A stretch of 64,000 nt of DNA from positions 25,913,228 to 25,977,227 of the forward strand of contig NC_088654.1 of assembly GCF_964019385.1 (NCBI RefSeq), in the 5' to 3' direction. The stretch is from Sycon ciliatum. Taxonomy: Eukaryota; Porifera; Calcarea; Leucosolenida; Sycettidae. Under the pieces are notes generated by a model. That model was not told the DNA's origin and ran no database searches. It saw nothing but the letters and a program-made list of their open reading frames with translations. Of this stretch, positions 52,620 to 63,468 are shown piece after piece; position 1 is the first letter of the stretch; every line of letters starts with the position of its first letter. The position numbers and the translations under genes were made by a program.

Positions 52620-53320
52620 CCGGAACCCCTCCATATTTGAGTTACCAAGACGTATTTGTGCGTGGCTATCCAAGCTCTCCCACTCAACAGTTCAAAGTTG
52701 CGCATACACAATGTTGGACCATGTTGCTTGTCGTGTTGCCCGCAAAATTGCTGTCCTGCTGCGACATGCTTCCTCGCTGCCATATCCATGCCGACTCACC
52801 TACTTCAGATCTATCAGTTTGCCTTTATTTGTGTATGCTTTTATTAGTTACTACCCGTATTTGTCAGTTGCTGAGGAACACCGGCTACATAGGCTGTTCA
52901 AACGCGCCGCTCGGGCAGTCTGCAAGTCGCCACCGTGGACTAGTACTGCTCCCCTGCTAAATCAAATGCATGTATGCAAGAGTCCATAACCCCCCAGAGC
53001 CCAACCTGGAGTTGCACACTCTGGGGGGTTATGGACTCTTGATGTATGTGATCTACAGGTTTCTGTGCACTTGAATAATATCATGTTTTATGTTTTGTTT
53101 CATCTGGCGATGTTTGCATGATGCATATAGCACCATATTCCAGTCGGAGGCCAAAGCAACTTGCTTGTGGTCCCACCTGCTAGCACTGCTCGTTCTGCTA
53201 AGCGCCTAACGCACGCTGGAGCCATTATGTGGAATAGATTGCCACCAGCAGCAAAATGTTCAAATAGGTATTTGGATATCAAATCTCAAGCCTTGCAGTA
53301 TATATTATCGGCGACATAGG
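52620..53320 (+). pseudogene. LINE C-terminal fragment
   Basis: SLPLFVYAFISYYPYLSVAE, HRLHRLFKRAARAVC and then, after an insertion and frameshift, AGAIMWNRLPPAAK resemble the C-terminal part of CR1/jockey-type ORF2 proteins. The palindrome at 52977-53041 interrupts it. Confidence 0.6.
52977..53041. mobile_element. 65 bp palindromic miniature element
   Basis: CAAGAGTCCATAACCCCCCA / TGGGGGGTTATGGACTCTTG ends. Flanked by ATGTATG on both sides (52970-52976, 53042-53048). Confidence 0.85.
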
Positions 53321-53347
53321 TTTTCCATTGCTCACTGGATTGATATC

Positions 53348-53483
53348 TGTAGATGGGCAACACTACAACAATGCAAGTCTGGAGGTAGCCATTGCAGGCT
53401 TCGTCTTCAAGCTCTGCGAGTTCTCTACTGCAAGCATGCACGCATGCGCACACTATACATATGTACATGATTACATCACTACA
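53348..53483 (-). repeat. gypsy 3' LTR
   Basis: 136 bp, TGTAG...CTACA ends. ATATC precedes at 53343-53347. Confidence 0.92.
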
Positions 53484-53496
53484 TCTCCCCCTTCAA
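53484..53496 (-). promoter_or_regulatory. polypurine tract
   Basis: Minus strand GAAGGGGGAGA directly before the 3' LTR, the usual plus-strand primer site of LTR elements. Confidence 0.75.
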
Positions 53497-53806
53497 ATAA
53501 AAAAAAGAAGAAGAAGAAGAAATCAAAATAAAGGAACAAAGTGAAGAAGGAAAAGCCAATTAATTAAAGAGAAAAAACAAAAAGAAGAAAAGGAAAAAAC
53601 CGAAGCGAATGCGCATGCCATGCGCCAGTCATTAAAAACTGCAAATCACTGAGAAAAACAAAACAAAACACAACCACGCTACATACTACCGACAAGCGGC
53701 TGTGAACGAGGAAGAAAACAAAACAAAAAAATGTTCAGCACAAAAAAAAACGGTAAAATGGTCTCTACGTGTCCATGGACACACTGTCCTGCAGCAGCAG
53801 CAGCAG

Positions 53807-56800
53807 TCATCCATAAGCCGCTCTGGCCTTCTCTGTAAGGGTTACCTGACGGCCAGAACGGGTTTTCATGCCATCATGAAATCGCTTGGGAGACTCACTG
53901 GCTGGTGAGCTGGTCTGATCCCTGCAGACATCGCTAGGAGAAACTGGACGAGGCGAAGAACACGCGGGTGAGGCGTCAGCAAGTGCAGAACGGGTGAGAG
54001 GGGCCTCAGCTTCCGTTGACGCTGGCACCAATGGCTCACTACCTGTCGCCGATTGTGGTGCGGCCGGGCTAGTCGGAACCGGAACACTAACAGGAGGCGT
54101 GGACAGCGGTGACTTGGGTACGGAGGCAACAAACTCAGGCCAATCAGACGATGCAGCAGCAGGTGAGACCAATTCTCTGACATGTTGGCGGTTACGAAGC
54201 AGAATCCGGACACCGTCGGTTACTCCCACTTGCCTCCCGTACTGCTCCACCACGGTCCACGGCTTGGCTGGATCATTGTATCCGTCATGGAGGATCACCC
54301 GCTTGCCCGCCTGCAGATGTGGCAAGGCCTTCACTCCACGACGAGCGTCATGATCACGTGCCATTGTGGCCTTGGCTCTCAGCTGGATGCTGGGGTTGAC
54401 AATGCGAGGAGGGATCATGGTAGGAACTCTGCTACGCAATGGGCGAGAGAACAGAGCCTCGTTTGGAGAGGTTCCCAACATGCGGTGTCGGGAATGTCGG
54501 ACGTCGAACAGAACCTGGTTCAGTCGTCGACGGAAAGGTAAATGAGGCTTCAGTGCCACCATTCTTTCCTTGACGAGACGATGGAGTCGTTCCACCATGC
54601 CATTGGAACGTGGATAACGTGGGCTGGAGCGGATGTGACGAATGCCCAGCCGCTGCAAGAAGGTGGTCATCTGCTCCGACACAAACTGTGGCCGGTTATC
54701 CGAAACCAGTACAGACGGTAGACCGAATAGGGCAAACACTTCATCTAGCTCGTCCACGATAGCTGTAGTGGTTGTAGAGGACAGAACCTTGAGGATAGGG
54801 TACCGGGAGCCATAATCAATGAGGGAGAGAACAGAGTGGCCCTCAATAGATACCAGGTCGATTGCCAGTTTCTCCCACACGCCTTCAATCTCAGTGGGGA
54901 GAAGATCTTGCGGACTGTTTGTGCGACGTCGCCAACACTCGGAGCAACGTTCCACATACAGACTAGCGTCCTTGGTGAGCCCTGGCCACCAAACCCTCTG
55001 CCGGAGGGAATCTTGAAAGGCTTCCTGGCCCGGGTGTCCCTCATGCGCTAATGCCATGACGGAATGGCGTAGCCCTTCTGGTATCACAACACGTGCCGAC
55101 AATAGCAACACACCGTCAGCTGCAGTGAGTTGATCTCTGACGAGATAGTACGGCTGCTCAGCGGGCGAGGCATCGCGCCAGGATGAGGTGAGCACACGCT
55201 GCAGGACACTGTGGAGCGTTGCGTCGTCTTGAGTGGCACGGCGGATCTCCTCAAGGTTGACTGGTGCTGCCTCAAGAACCATGTTGACGTACTCATTCAA
55301 TGACCGGGACTCAGCTGGAGACGAGACAGTGGTCTTCAGCGGAGCACGAGACAAGGCGTCAACGCACAACAGTTGCTTTCCTGGGATGTGCTTGAGTGAG
55401 TACGAATACGGCATCAGAGAGACTAGCCAACGCTGGAGACGTGGTGGGACGTCATCGAACGGCTTCTGAACTATATGGAGCAGTGGTCTGTGATCCGTGA
55501 AGACGTCCACATCCCGGCCCAGAACGTACTGGCGGAAACGAGTTAGAGCGAATACCACACCCAACATTTCACGCTCCATCTGCGAATAGCGTGTCTCCAC
55601 ATCAGTCAATGATCGGCTGGCACAAGTGACTGGCACCCACTGGCCCTTGTCGTCGTGCTGCCAGAGGATAGCGCCCAAACCTTGAGGCGAAGCATCGCAG
55701 CTGACAGCCGTACGAACATCTGGAGATGGGCGGAAGTACGCCAATGTCTGCAGAGATGAAGCGACTGCCTGCTTTACTGCGTTGAATGCCGCAATCAGGC
55801 TCTCAGTAGCTACAAATGGCTCTGGCTGCTTGACGATCGAACGAAGTGGCTCAGTTACTTGAGACAGCTGAGGAACAAACTTGCCCAGATAGGTGACCAT
55901 CCCGAGAAAACGCTGAACGTCGGCGAGGCACGTGGGCTCCGACAGTTCACTGATAGCTTGAAGCTTGCATGTGTCGGGTTGAACACCTTGCTTCGTCAGG
56001 ACATGGCCGAGATACTTGACACATGTCAGTCGAGTGCGACACTTGCCCCAGTTGAGGCAGAGATTAGCAGCTTTGAGTCGTTCCAAAACGCTAGCGAGCC
56101 GTGCATCGTGTTCCGCCCGGTTGCGACCATACACCAAGACGTCATCTATATAGACAACAACACCAGGCAAACCCGAAAGGAGATCAGTTACAACACGCTG
56201 AAATATCTCGGGAGCACAGGATATGCCAAATGGCAGTCGTTTGAAACGATAGAGACCACAGTGTGTGGTAAACGTGGTAAGCGGTCGGGATTGGTCGTCA
56301 AGCAAGAGCTGGTGAAAACCAGACTCTGCGTCCAAAACCGAGAAAACCTCCGCTCCCGCAAGCTCCGCAGTAATCTCATCAATGGTTGGCAATGAACGTC
56401 GCTCTCTAACAATAGACTTGTTCAACTGCCGATAGTCAACACATAAACGCAAGGTGCCGTTTGACTTACGGACTGGGACGATCGGCGATACCCATCCAGA
56501 CGCTTCCTTAACTGGCTCGATGATATCTGCCTTGACAAGACGATGCAGTTCATGTTCAATGTCGGCCTTGGCGCTGAATGGGGGACGTCGTGCTGGTTGA
56601 GCCACCGGCCTAGCTTCAGCATCCACGGAGATGGAAATTGGTGCGGTGTCAACCAAATTGCCAGTGTCCACCAGGTGCGCTGGAACCAACAGCTCAAGTT
56701 CAGAGATCACATCCTGGCCGAACAGAATACGATGTTTCCCATGGGGTACAACAAAACAACTACAAGACATGGTACGCGTAGGAGATGCAATGGTTACATC

Positions 56801-57856
56801 AGCCATGCCTAAAGTTGCAATCTCCCCGCCTGTGTACGCCTTGAGGACACGATTACTGCTGCGGGTAGGCTGGACAATGTCATCGGTGAGAATAGTACGG
56901 CTTGCACCGGTATCCAGCAAACCTTCACACTCCTTGCCATCCACCAATAGCGATGCGAGGAACTGGCGGTGTGACCCGGTCTGCTCAGCCATGTACACGG
57001 TGTCATAAACCAAATGAGCCTGGTCAGCTAGGTCGGCGGGCTCCTCGTCGACGGCGTTAGCATCTAATCCAGAGCGTTGCGACTGACATACGGCCGCAAA
57101 ATGTCCGACCTTGCTACAACTGCGACAGCGGATGTTGGCTGCAGGGCAAAACGACTTTCCCTTAGCATGTGTACGGCCACAGTACTTGCAAGAACCAGAT
57201 ACTGTACGTGGCTGTCTGCGTTGCTGTCTGGTCGCACTAACGGCAGCCACTGAGCTGAACTGATTGGCAGGCTCTGCCGGCGGATCATACAGCTTACTCT
57301 CCGCATAGGAGGTCTCCAGTGCCACTGCTTTGGTGATGGCATCTGCGAGGGTGAGTCTGGACTCCTTGAGCAACTCGCGACGAACTTCGGGGGATTTCAA
57401 ACCTGCAACCAACTGGTCTCGCACCTGGGAGTTAACCACGCTGTCCACATCCGTCGCCCCGAACTTACATAAGTCCACTCTCTCTCGTAAACGGCCAACG
57501 AAGGTGGAGACGGATTCCTCCGGCCCTTGTTTGAGCTGCCGGAATTTGTGACGTTCTGACGTCGTATTGATGGTGGGACGGAAGTGCGCCAGAACGGCGT
57601 CCGTCAGTGCTACGTACTCGTCTCCAGGAGAACCATCATCATTTGCTGGCGGAGAAGGAATAACCAGACCCTTCACAACTTTGCGAACTGAGAGTCCGGC
57701 CAAATTCAAAAATAAACGCTTTTTGTCAGCAGCAGTAGAAACATTACAAATTGCTAAGTAGTCATTGACATCCTCGAGCCAAAGCTCAAAATCGGCCCCG
57801 ATGTCGCCGGCGTAATCGGGTACAAAATCCTTGGGCACTCTGCCCTTCGTTGTCAT
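53807..57856 (-). CDS. gypsy gag-pol polyprotein, intact
   Basis: 1349 residues from the ATG at 57856 (MTTKGRVPKDFVPDYAGD); an in-frame ATG 17 codons earlier lies inside the LTR and is less likely. Rough order: gag (1-215), a zinc knuckle pair CKYCGRTH and CRSCSKVGHFAAVC (220-260), protease LLDTGAS (about 314), RT LRLCVDYRQLN (about 467) to VVYIDDVLVYG (about 570), RNase H AVSCDASPQGLGA (about 722) and VFTDHRPLLHI, integrase with the HHCC finger (about 935-980), catalytic D at LAIDLV (about 1002), D at VSDNRPQF (about 1054) and E at NGMVERLHR (about 1089). The order RT-RNase H-integrase is that of Ty3/gypsy. No envelope and no chromodomain seen. All catalytic residues are present. Confidence 0.95.
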   Translation of the reverse strand: MTTKGRVPKDFVPDYAGDIGADFELWLEDVNDYLAICNVSTAADKKRLFLNLAGLSVRKVVKGLVIPSPPANDDGSPGDEYVALTDAVLAHFRPTINTTSERHKFRQLKQGPEESVSTFVGRLRERVDLCKFGATDVDSVVNSQVRDQLVAGLKSPEVRRELLKESRLTLADAITKAVALETSYAESKLYDPPAEPANQFSSVAAVSATRQQRRQPRTVSGSCKYCGRTHAKGKSFCPAANIRCRSCSKVGHFAAVCQSQRSGLDANAVDEEPADLADQAHLVYDTVYMAEQTGSHRQFLASLLVDGKECEGLLDTGASRTILTDDIVQPTRSSNRVLKAYTGGEIATLGMADVTIASPTRTMSCSCFVVPHGKHRILFGQDVISELELLVPAHLVDTGNLVDTAPISISVDAEARPVAQPARRPPFSAKADIEHELHRLVKADIIEPVKEASGWVSPIVPVRKSNGTLRLCVDYRQLNKSIVRERRSLPTIDEITAELAGAEVFSVLDAESGFHQLLLDDQSRPLTTFTTHCGLYRFKRLPFGISCAPEIFQRVVTDLLSGLPGVVVYIDDVLVYGRNRAEHDARLASVLERLKAANLCLNWGKCRTRLTCVKYLGHVLTKQGVQPDTCKLQAISELSEPTCLADVQRFLGMVTYLGKFVPQLSQVTEPLRSIVKQPEPFVATESLIAAFNAVKQAVASSLQTLAYFRPSPDVRTAVSCDASPQGLGAILWQHDDKGQWVPVTCASRSLTDVETRYSQMEREMLGVVFALTRFRQYVLGRDVDVFTDHRPLLHIVQKPFDDVPPRLQRWLVSLMPYSYSLKHIPGKQLLCVDALSRAPLKTTVSSPAESRSLNEYVNMVLEAAPVNLEEIRRATQDDATLHSVLQRVLTSSWRDASPAEQPYYLVRDQLTAADGVLLLSARVVIPEGLRHSVMALAHEGHPGQEAFQDSLRQRVWWPGLTKDASLYVERCSECWRRRTNSPQDLLPTEIEGVWEKLAIDLVSIEGHSVLSLIDYGSRYPILKVLSSTTTTAIVDELDEVFALFGLPSVLVSDNRPQFVSEQMTTFLQRLGIRHIRSSPRYPRSNGMVERLHRLVKERMVALKPHLPFRRRLNQVLFDVRHSRHRMLGTSPNEALFSRPLRSRVPTMIPPRIVNPSIQLRAKATMARDHDARRGVKALPHLQAGKRVILHDGYNDPAKPWTVVEQYGRQVGVTDGVRILLRNRQHVRELVSPAAASSDWPEFVASVPKSPLSTPPVSVPVPTSPAAPQSATGSEPLVPASTEAEAPLTRSALADASPACSSPRPVSPSDVCRDQTSSPASESPKRFHDGMKTRSGRQVTLTEKARAAYG

Positions 57857-57861
57857 CTTGA

Positions 57862-57878
57862 CCTGTTCACTGCGCCAA
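57862..57878 (-). promoter_or_regulatory. probable primer-binding site
   Basis: Minus strand TTGGCGCAGTGAACAGG directly after the 5' LTR. TGG complements a tRNA CCA end; the tRNA was not identified. Confidence 0.55.
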
Positions 57879-58014
57879 TGTAGATGGGCAACACTACAAC
57901 AATGCAAGTCTGGAGGTAGCCATTGCAGGCTTCGTCTTCAAGCTCTGCGAGTTCTCTACTGCAAGCATGCACGCATGCGCACACTATACATATGTACATG
58001 ATTACATCACTACA
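57879..58014 (-). repeat. gypsy 5' LTR
   Basis: 136 bp, same sequence as 53348-53483 by eye. ATATC follows at 58015-58019. Confidence 0.92.
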
Positions 58015-58019
58015 ATATC

Positions 58020-58640
58020 TGTTCGTTACAACCAACCTTCTTTCTCTTTTTTTCCTATCTCTACCTTTCCACAATATCCTATAAAATTGTATTCACAGTG
58101 GGTCCAATGTTATTGGGCATTTTGCCTGTTTTGATTTCCACTATAAATAAAGTATACAACAACAACAACAACACAACATGGATAATGATCACTGTTGCCA
58201 TTGCAACTGTCCTGTGCTGTGGCCATGCGTTCTGGTTCGTGCCATTGTTATACACTCCAGCACTCTGTTGTACCGTCAGTGCAGTTTGGTGACAGAATCT
58301 CACCTTTTTGTCATAAAAAATCATGGTCTGCGTCACTCCGCATCCGTAGGAACGCCACCACCCTTCAAGGATCAAGGCGCAGTCCGACCACTATTCACAC
58401 CCATTGTTTTTTGTATGTGTGTCTATTTTTGCACACGGGTACACGGGTGAGGGTGGGTGACACTGGGTGTGATTCTGAGTGTGAGCATGTGTGAGCGAGT
58501 GTTGGTGCGAGTGTGAGTGTGTGTCTGTTTGTTTTTGGCATGTGCATGGGCATGTGTATGTGTATGTGTGTGTGCCTGTGCCCAAAGGATGGTGTACTTT
58601 ATCACGTTAGGTGTAGTTTCATTCATATTTTTTCCCACTT
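58020..58640. other. no gene seen
   Basis: A CAACAACAACAAC run near 58158 and an interrupted GT-rich stretch at 58400-58590. Confidence 0.45.
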
Positions 58641-58648
58641 GTTTTTCC

Positions 58649-58691
58649 CCTCAATCCTGATGATGGCTACTGGCCGAAAATTTGATGGAGG
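58649..58691 (+). ncRNA. hammerhead-like ribozyme
   Basis: Stem I CCTCAATC/GATGGAGG (seven of eight pairs), CTGATGA, one unpaired T, stem II GGC/GCC, GAAA, stem III AA... TT, ATTT cleavage site. Layout as at 31738. Confidence 0.5.
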
Positions 58692-58940
58692 TATTGTAAT
58701 TTGCAGTGAAGAAACCACTTGATTTGAGGATAGTGTATGTGTTGTAAATGGCTTTCTTCACTTGCTCCCAGCCCCGTGTCATCTCCACACTTATACAATG
58801 GACGACAATAACTACATTTAGAAAGACTGCAGCCGCCAGTTCCGTCGACAAAGTGACCTGAGTCGTCATCTCCGTTTCTGCTCCTGACAATGACTCTGGC
58901 TCCTTTCGGAGTGGTGTGGCCCCTGTGGCAACCAAGCTAC

Positions 58941-58970
58941 AGTAGTAGTAGTAGTAGTAGTAGTAGTGTT

Positions 58971-59027
<57 letters not shown>
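58941..59027. repeat. (AGT)n and (GT)n microsatellites
   Basis: About nine AGT units followed by about 30 GT units. Confidence 0.95.
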
Positions 59028-59028
<1 letters not shown>

Positions 59029-59309
59029 AAGGGTCTTCTTGGACGGTTTGAGATGTGTTAGCTCCGTAGTTTCTGGTAGTTTTTGGCAGTTTCTAGCCAT
59101 CCTGGACGGCTTGGGGTGGCCTAAGATTACCCCAGCCGTCCAGGAGAGTGTACTGAGGTAAAGGACTCAACAGGAGACTTGATCGGGTACTTTCTGATGC
59201 CGACACTCTCCTCGTTGTTCTTCTAAAATTTCTCAGATGCCCCGCGAGGTGTTGCGAACCAGCGGGTGGTGACAACTACCGCACAAGGACAACGACAGGG
59301 GGAACAGGT

Positions 59310-61340
59310 CTTGAGTATTGGTACGTGGAACGTCTGCAGCCTGTTGAAAGCGACGGACCTATTGAGACAGCAGCTGTCGGAGGAAATGTTTCTGACGAGC
59401 GAAAAATTGTTCGTATTGTTCGTCACCTTGCCCGCCTGGACATGGACGCTCTGGCAGTACAGGAAACCCACTGGTTTGGATGCGAGAAATATCGAGTGGA
59501 GGGAGCCGAAGTAATAATGTCAGGACGGCCTGTTCCAGCTGAGGGCCAGTCGTGTGGCGAGGTGAGGGTGTCGCCTTCGTACTGAGCGGACGAGCTTTGA
59601 AATTGTGGCGCGACGGGGGATGCCAGATCAGTAATTGCTCCGGGAATGAGTGATGGCAATTCGCCTGAAGTTTACTTCGACAGACGGTTCCCCAGAGTGG
59701 CTCACGATCATCACAGCCTATGCTCCAACTTTCAGCAGTACTCGCTCGTCAAAGGATGAGTTTTTCAACTCGCTGCAGAACGTAGTGAGTAAAATTCCAC
59801 TAGACGAAAAATACATCCTGCTCGGGGACTTCAACGCACGGGTAGGTTCTGGACAGAGGGACGATGATTGGTGTAGGATCCGCGGTCCTCATGGAGTGGG
59901 TGCTGTAAATTCATCTGGCGAGGAACTTCTTAGTTTTCTGGCTTTGCATGAAGGATGGCTGTGTAACACCTGGTTTTGTAAGAAGTCCAGTCTTCTTGGA
60001 ACATGGCAACACCCAAGATCAAAGAGAGTCCCTTGTATTGACTAGAATTATTGTAATACCCCAGTGGGAGAGACGGCGCTGCATCGACACCCAGGTTATC
60101 CGCTCCGCCGAATGCGGATGACTTTGCACTGGTTGCTACCTCCCATGAGGGTGCACAACAGGCTCTGGCTGCCTTTGTACGTGTTGCTGGCGCATTTGGC
60201 CTGAAGGTGAATCTCGCCAAGACCAAGGTTATGCCGGTCGGCTACGGACTCACAGCACATGACCGCTTGCCTTTGATGGTAGTGGGTGATATTGTTGAGA
60301 GCGTGGCTGGCTTCAGGTGTCTCAGCGCCATCGTACATATAGATGGTCGATCGGCTCATGACATCAAGTCACGCATTGCTGGAGCATCGAGGGCCTTCGG
60401 GGCGCTGCGTCGTACGGTGTTCATGGACCGCAACCTATTAGTTGCCACGAAGCGCCAGGTGTATGAGGCATGTGTTGTATCCCTGTTGCTCTACTGCACT
60501 GAGTGCTGGGTGCTGCTGAGCCGGGATGTAGCCGCCCTCTCGACATTCCATATGAGATGTATCCGTTCGATCCTGGGCATCACTTAACTTGACATCTGGA
60601 CATCCCGCGTGACTAACACAGAGGTTCTGGCAATCTGGAACTCCGCCAGACAAGACGATCTACCGACCCGGCTCCTGTGTTGCCGAATGGAGTGGCTTGA
60701 TCATCTGTGCAGAATGGAGGAGGAGCGTACTCCGCGTCAGCTGCTGTTTGGCGCCCTCTTGCCGACCCGTCCTGCCTGTGGCCCTCGGAAGAGGTGGCGT
60801 GACGCCGTGGGAGGGGATGTTCGATGCCTCGACCTGGGCAATGAGGAATGGTTTGACCTGGCACAAGAGTGCAGTGAATGGCGAGGGGCGTACTCCAGCA
60901 TTGCGTCATCTGGACCACGCCCGCAACCACGAACACCATGCGCGGTCTGTGGCCGGTCACTGTCGAAGAGTGGTATGGCCCGACGCAAGTGCAAAGAGGA
61001 GCGCAGCAAGCCGATCGCAGATCAGATTGGGAACAGGAAATGCCCGTCGTGTAAGAGATGGTTCAGGAGCGCAGGAGGCCTCGGTGTCCATAAGTGTCGA
61101 CCCGACGACGATTGTTCTACAGGCACAGTGGCGGACCCTTCTTTGTCTGCGCCCAACTCGGTCGCTTCTTTGTCTGCGCCCAACTCGGTTGCGGCAGTAC
61201 CAGTGCCGGCGAGGACTCAGTTAACACTACCCTGCTGCCAGGCTCATTGCAGCGCATGTGGCAGATGCTGCCGATCAAAGAGGGGTTTCCAACTCCACAG
61301 CTGCGCAAAGTACACCCGAACTCTCGTTGGCCGCTAGCCT
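59310..61340 (+). pseudogene. LINE (non-LTR retrotransposon) with AP-type endonuclease and C-terminal zinc fingers
   Basis: Pieces in several frames follow the order of one ORF2. Endonuclease: LSIGTWNVCSLLK, LAVQETHWFG, IITAYAP, YILLGDFNARVG and GTWQHPRSKRVPCID up to 60044. Most of the RT is deleted. The frame resumes at the catalytic box ADDFALVATSHEG (60111) and VNLAKTKVMPVGYG, continuing to about 60585. Then WLDHLCRMEEERTPRQLLFG, RKRWRDAVGGD and two cysteine-rich C-terminal fingers follow: CAVCGRSLSKSG..., CPSCKRWFRSAGGLGVHKC and CSACGRCCRSKRGFQLHSC. A 24 bp duplication (PSLSAPNSVA twice) lies near 61140-61190. Frameshifts and the RT deletion make it inactive. The exact clade is uncertain. 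Confidence 0.85.
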
Positions 61341-61445
61341 GCGGAGCGTGCTGCGCACCGTATTCAACGACCTACCCCATGTCTGTCGGCCCCTCATATG
61401 AGGGGACATGTGACCATTTTACGGCAATGTTCAGGACAGGACAGG

Positions 61446-61590
61446 TGTGTGTGTGTGTGTGTGTGTTTGGAAATTTGTTCATTCAAGCGAATTCTAACAC
61501 AAGTGGACATGACGACAGTGGCATGTTCACAATGACGACCGTGGCGTGTTCACAATGGCGACAGTGACATGTTCACAATGACGACACACA
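61446..61590. repeat. (GT)n and 23 bp tandem repeat x 3
   Basis: GT tract at 61446-61466. GACGACAGTGGCATGTTCAC plus AAT is repeated from 61511. Confidence 0.85.
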
Positions 61591-61815
61591 CACGCGAAGC
61601 AGTCTACAGCAGCCACTGTAGGTCTATGGGCATAGGAGCGAGCTACACGACGCAGCCTAGGCGAGGGCTGAGGCTGAATATTTTAAAGTGCATCTCGTCT
61701 TTTCAGCAACGAACAGGAGCGCATATTACCACTTGCTTTACGCGGCTGACAGTCAACAAAATTGTGCGAGAAGAAAATCAGAGATACGGTCAACATGGAC
61801 GCTCGCGCCGTCACA

Positions 61816-61925
61816 CGGTTGAGCAAGCGGTCACATGCTCATACGTACACCAGTCGCCCGCGATGCCCAGTCGCCGTGCTTGCAGGCTACAACTTTCACA
61901 CCAAGGTTCAACTCGAGTGACAGGA
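61816..61925. mobile_element. truncated foldback-element fragment
   Basis: GGTTGAGCAAGCGGTCACAT to CAAGGTTCAACTCGAGTGACAGG matches the inner arm of 22326-22420. TTAA ends are missing. Confidence 0.75.
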
Positions 61926-61944
61926 ACACGCACACGCTGTGTTA

Positions 61945-62125
61945 AACATGCGGGGGCTTCAACCCGGGTCAAGTTTCAACCCACCAACAACACAGATTGA
62001 CCGACTGACTGGCGCATTTGCATGACGCATTGCGCTTGACCCGGGTTGAAATTTTGCCCCGGGTTGATTTCAATCCTCCCCCCCCCCTCCCCAGGGGAGG
62101 GTTGAAATCAACCCGGTGCGAGAAA
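61945..62125. mobile_element. probable MITE, AACCCGGGTCAA repeats
   Basis: CAACCCGGGTCAAGTTTCAA, TTGACCCGGGTTGAAATTTT and GGGTTGAAATCAACCCGG form inverted copies around C and G runs at 62083-62100. Confidence 0.5.
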
Positions 62126-62529
62126 TCATACTAACGTACTTCTGTGCGTAACTCACGCCAGGTTTGATTAGCACTGCACAGGCGGATATCGCGCAAAAGA
62201 CTTCACGTGACCATACAGGACTCTAGAAGTGGACTTTTGGCGGCAAATCAGTATTTGACCTGGGTCAACTGTCTTCATGTAAACACTCACCTATTTTGTC
62301 TATACTTTCAACACTCATGCTGAACTCATGCAAACGCAGTCTTACCTGTAACCTGTGGGCTAGGCCCAGACAGATACTGCCGGTAATCCTTTCGGCAAAA
62401 TATCGAAGAATTTTAAGAAGCGGAAATCGCTGGCAAAATCGAGCAAAATATCGAGATTAGGGGTGAAATCGACGGCTGACACTGAAACAAAGCACGATGA
62501 TGGCAGCTTAGCGCAACGTGGCAATTTCT

Positions 62530-62840
62530 TGTCCCCGATCATGGTTTGTTGCAGAAACAAAAAAGTCTTTCATTGCAGTTACACTGAAATGGCACCAAAT
62601 GCCTGGAAATGCTTGCAATTGGCTTCGATTTTTGAATTTTTTCCTGGGGCGGGTAATGTTTGTCCCCGATCGTTGCGTCTTCTTGGTTTGTTGCAGAATT
62701 AAAAAGTCTTTCATTGTAGTTACACTGAAATGGCACAAAATGCCCGGAAAATTCGCGGCGAAAATGCTTGCAATTGGCTTCAGTTTTTGAAATTTTTTAC
62801 CGGGGGAGGACCCTCGGACCCCTCCCATGGCCACCCCACC
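62530..62840. repeat. tandem duplication, about 140 bp x 2
   Basis: AAAGTCTTTCATTGCAGTTA to TGCTTGCAATTGGCTTCGAT is repeated at 62562 and 62701. It ends in ACCGGGGGAGGACCCTCGG, related to 3660-3690. Confidence 0.8.
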
Positions 62841-63468
62841 TCAAGTCGGTGCACCGGGCCTGTATGGTACATGAACAACGAGTGAGAAAGTCACTATGAC
62901 ATGAAAACCAGGCTCAGTACACCAACTGGCTTTCACAGAACCACAAGACTTGAACACTGACGAAAACATTGCAGTGGTCACCAGCAAAATATTATGGAAA
63001 GTTTGGAAACCCCCTCGATAGGCGAAAGCCTTTGGGGGATCCGAAAACAATTACAAAACCGACCCGCTCGCCAATTCGCCCTCCGTGTTCCGCTGCCTTC
63101 AAAATCTCCTCTGTTCACTCCTCTCTGATATGATGTTTTCCCTTCTTTTTACAAAAAAAGTCACCCGAAGCCTAGCCACTAATTCCCTTTCTTTACCCAC
63201 GGTGCACCCCCAAGCTGGATTCGACACACACGTACACCTTACACCCCGGTGTAGGAAGACCTAGGTCCGCCTACGGAGAATGCCCAAAGAAGATAATAAA
63301 ATGCCATACCGATAGAATACAGTTCCCAAACCATTCCCTAAACCCCTCCCCCTCTTCAGAGTGCTTCCGAATACACAGGCTACTGGCCTGAGGAAAAGAT
63401 TTATAGATGAACTCTAACTCGTCCAGACCATGATCCTTATATTTATGCTTCTTTCTGTTTGTTTTCAG
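62841..63468. other. LINE-tail hairpin and unassigned sequence
   Basis: CCCCCTCGATAGGCGAAAGC and CTTTGGGGGATCC at 63010-63042 resemble the LINE tail at 36245. Nothing coding before the exon at 63469. Confidence 0.45.

Larger units (their letters stand above)
53348..58014 (-). mobile_element. complete Ty3/gypsy LTR retrotransposon
   Basis: 4667 bp with two 136 bp LTRs that I read as identical, ATATC target duplication at both outer edges, primer-binding-like and polypurine sites, and a single unbroken gag-pol frame. Very probably inserted recently. Confidence 0.93.

Noticed and set aside
54182..57761. Plus-strand open frames of 60-180 codons within 53.8-57.9 kb
   Set aside because: Shadows of the intact gypsy polyprotein on the minus strand.
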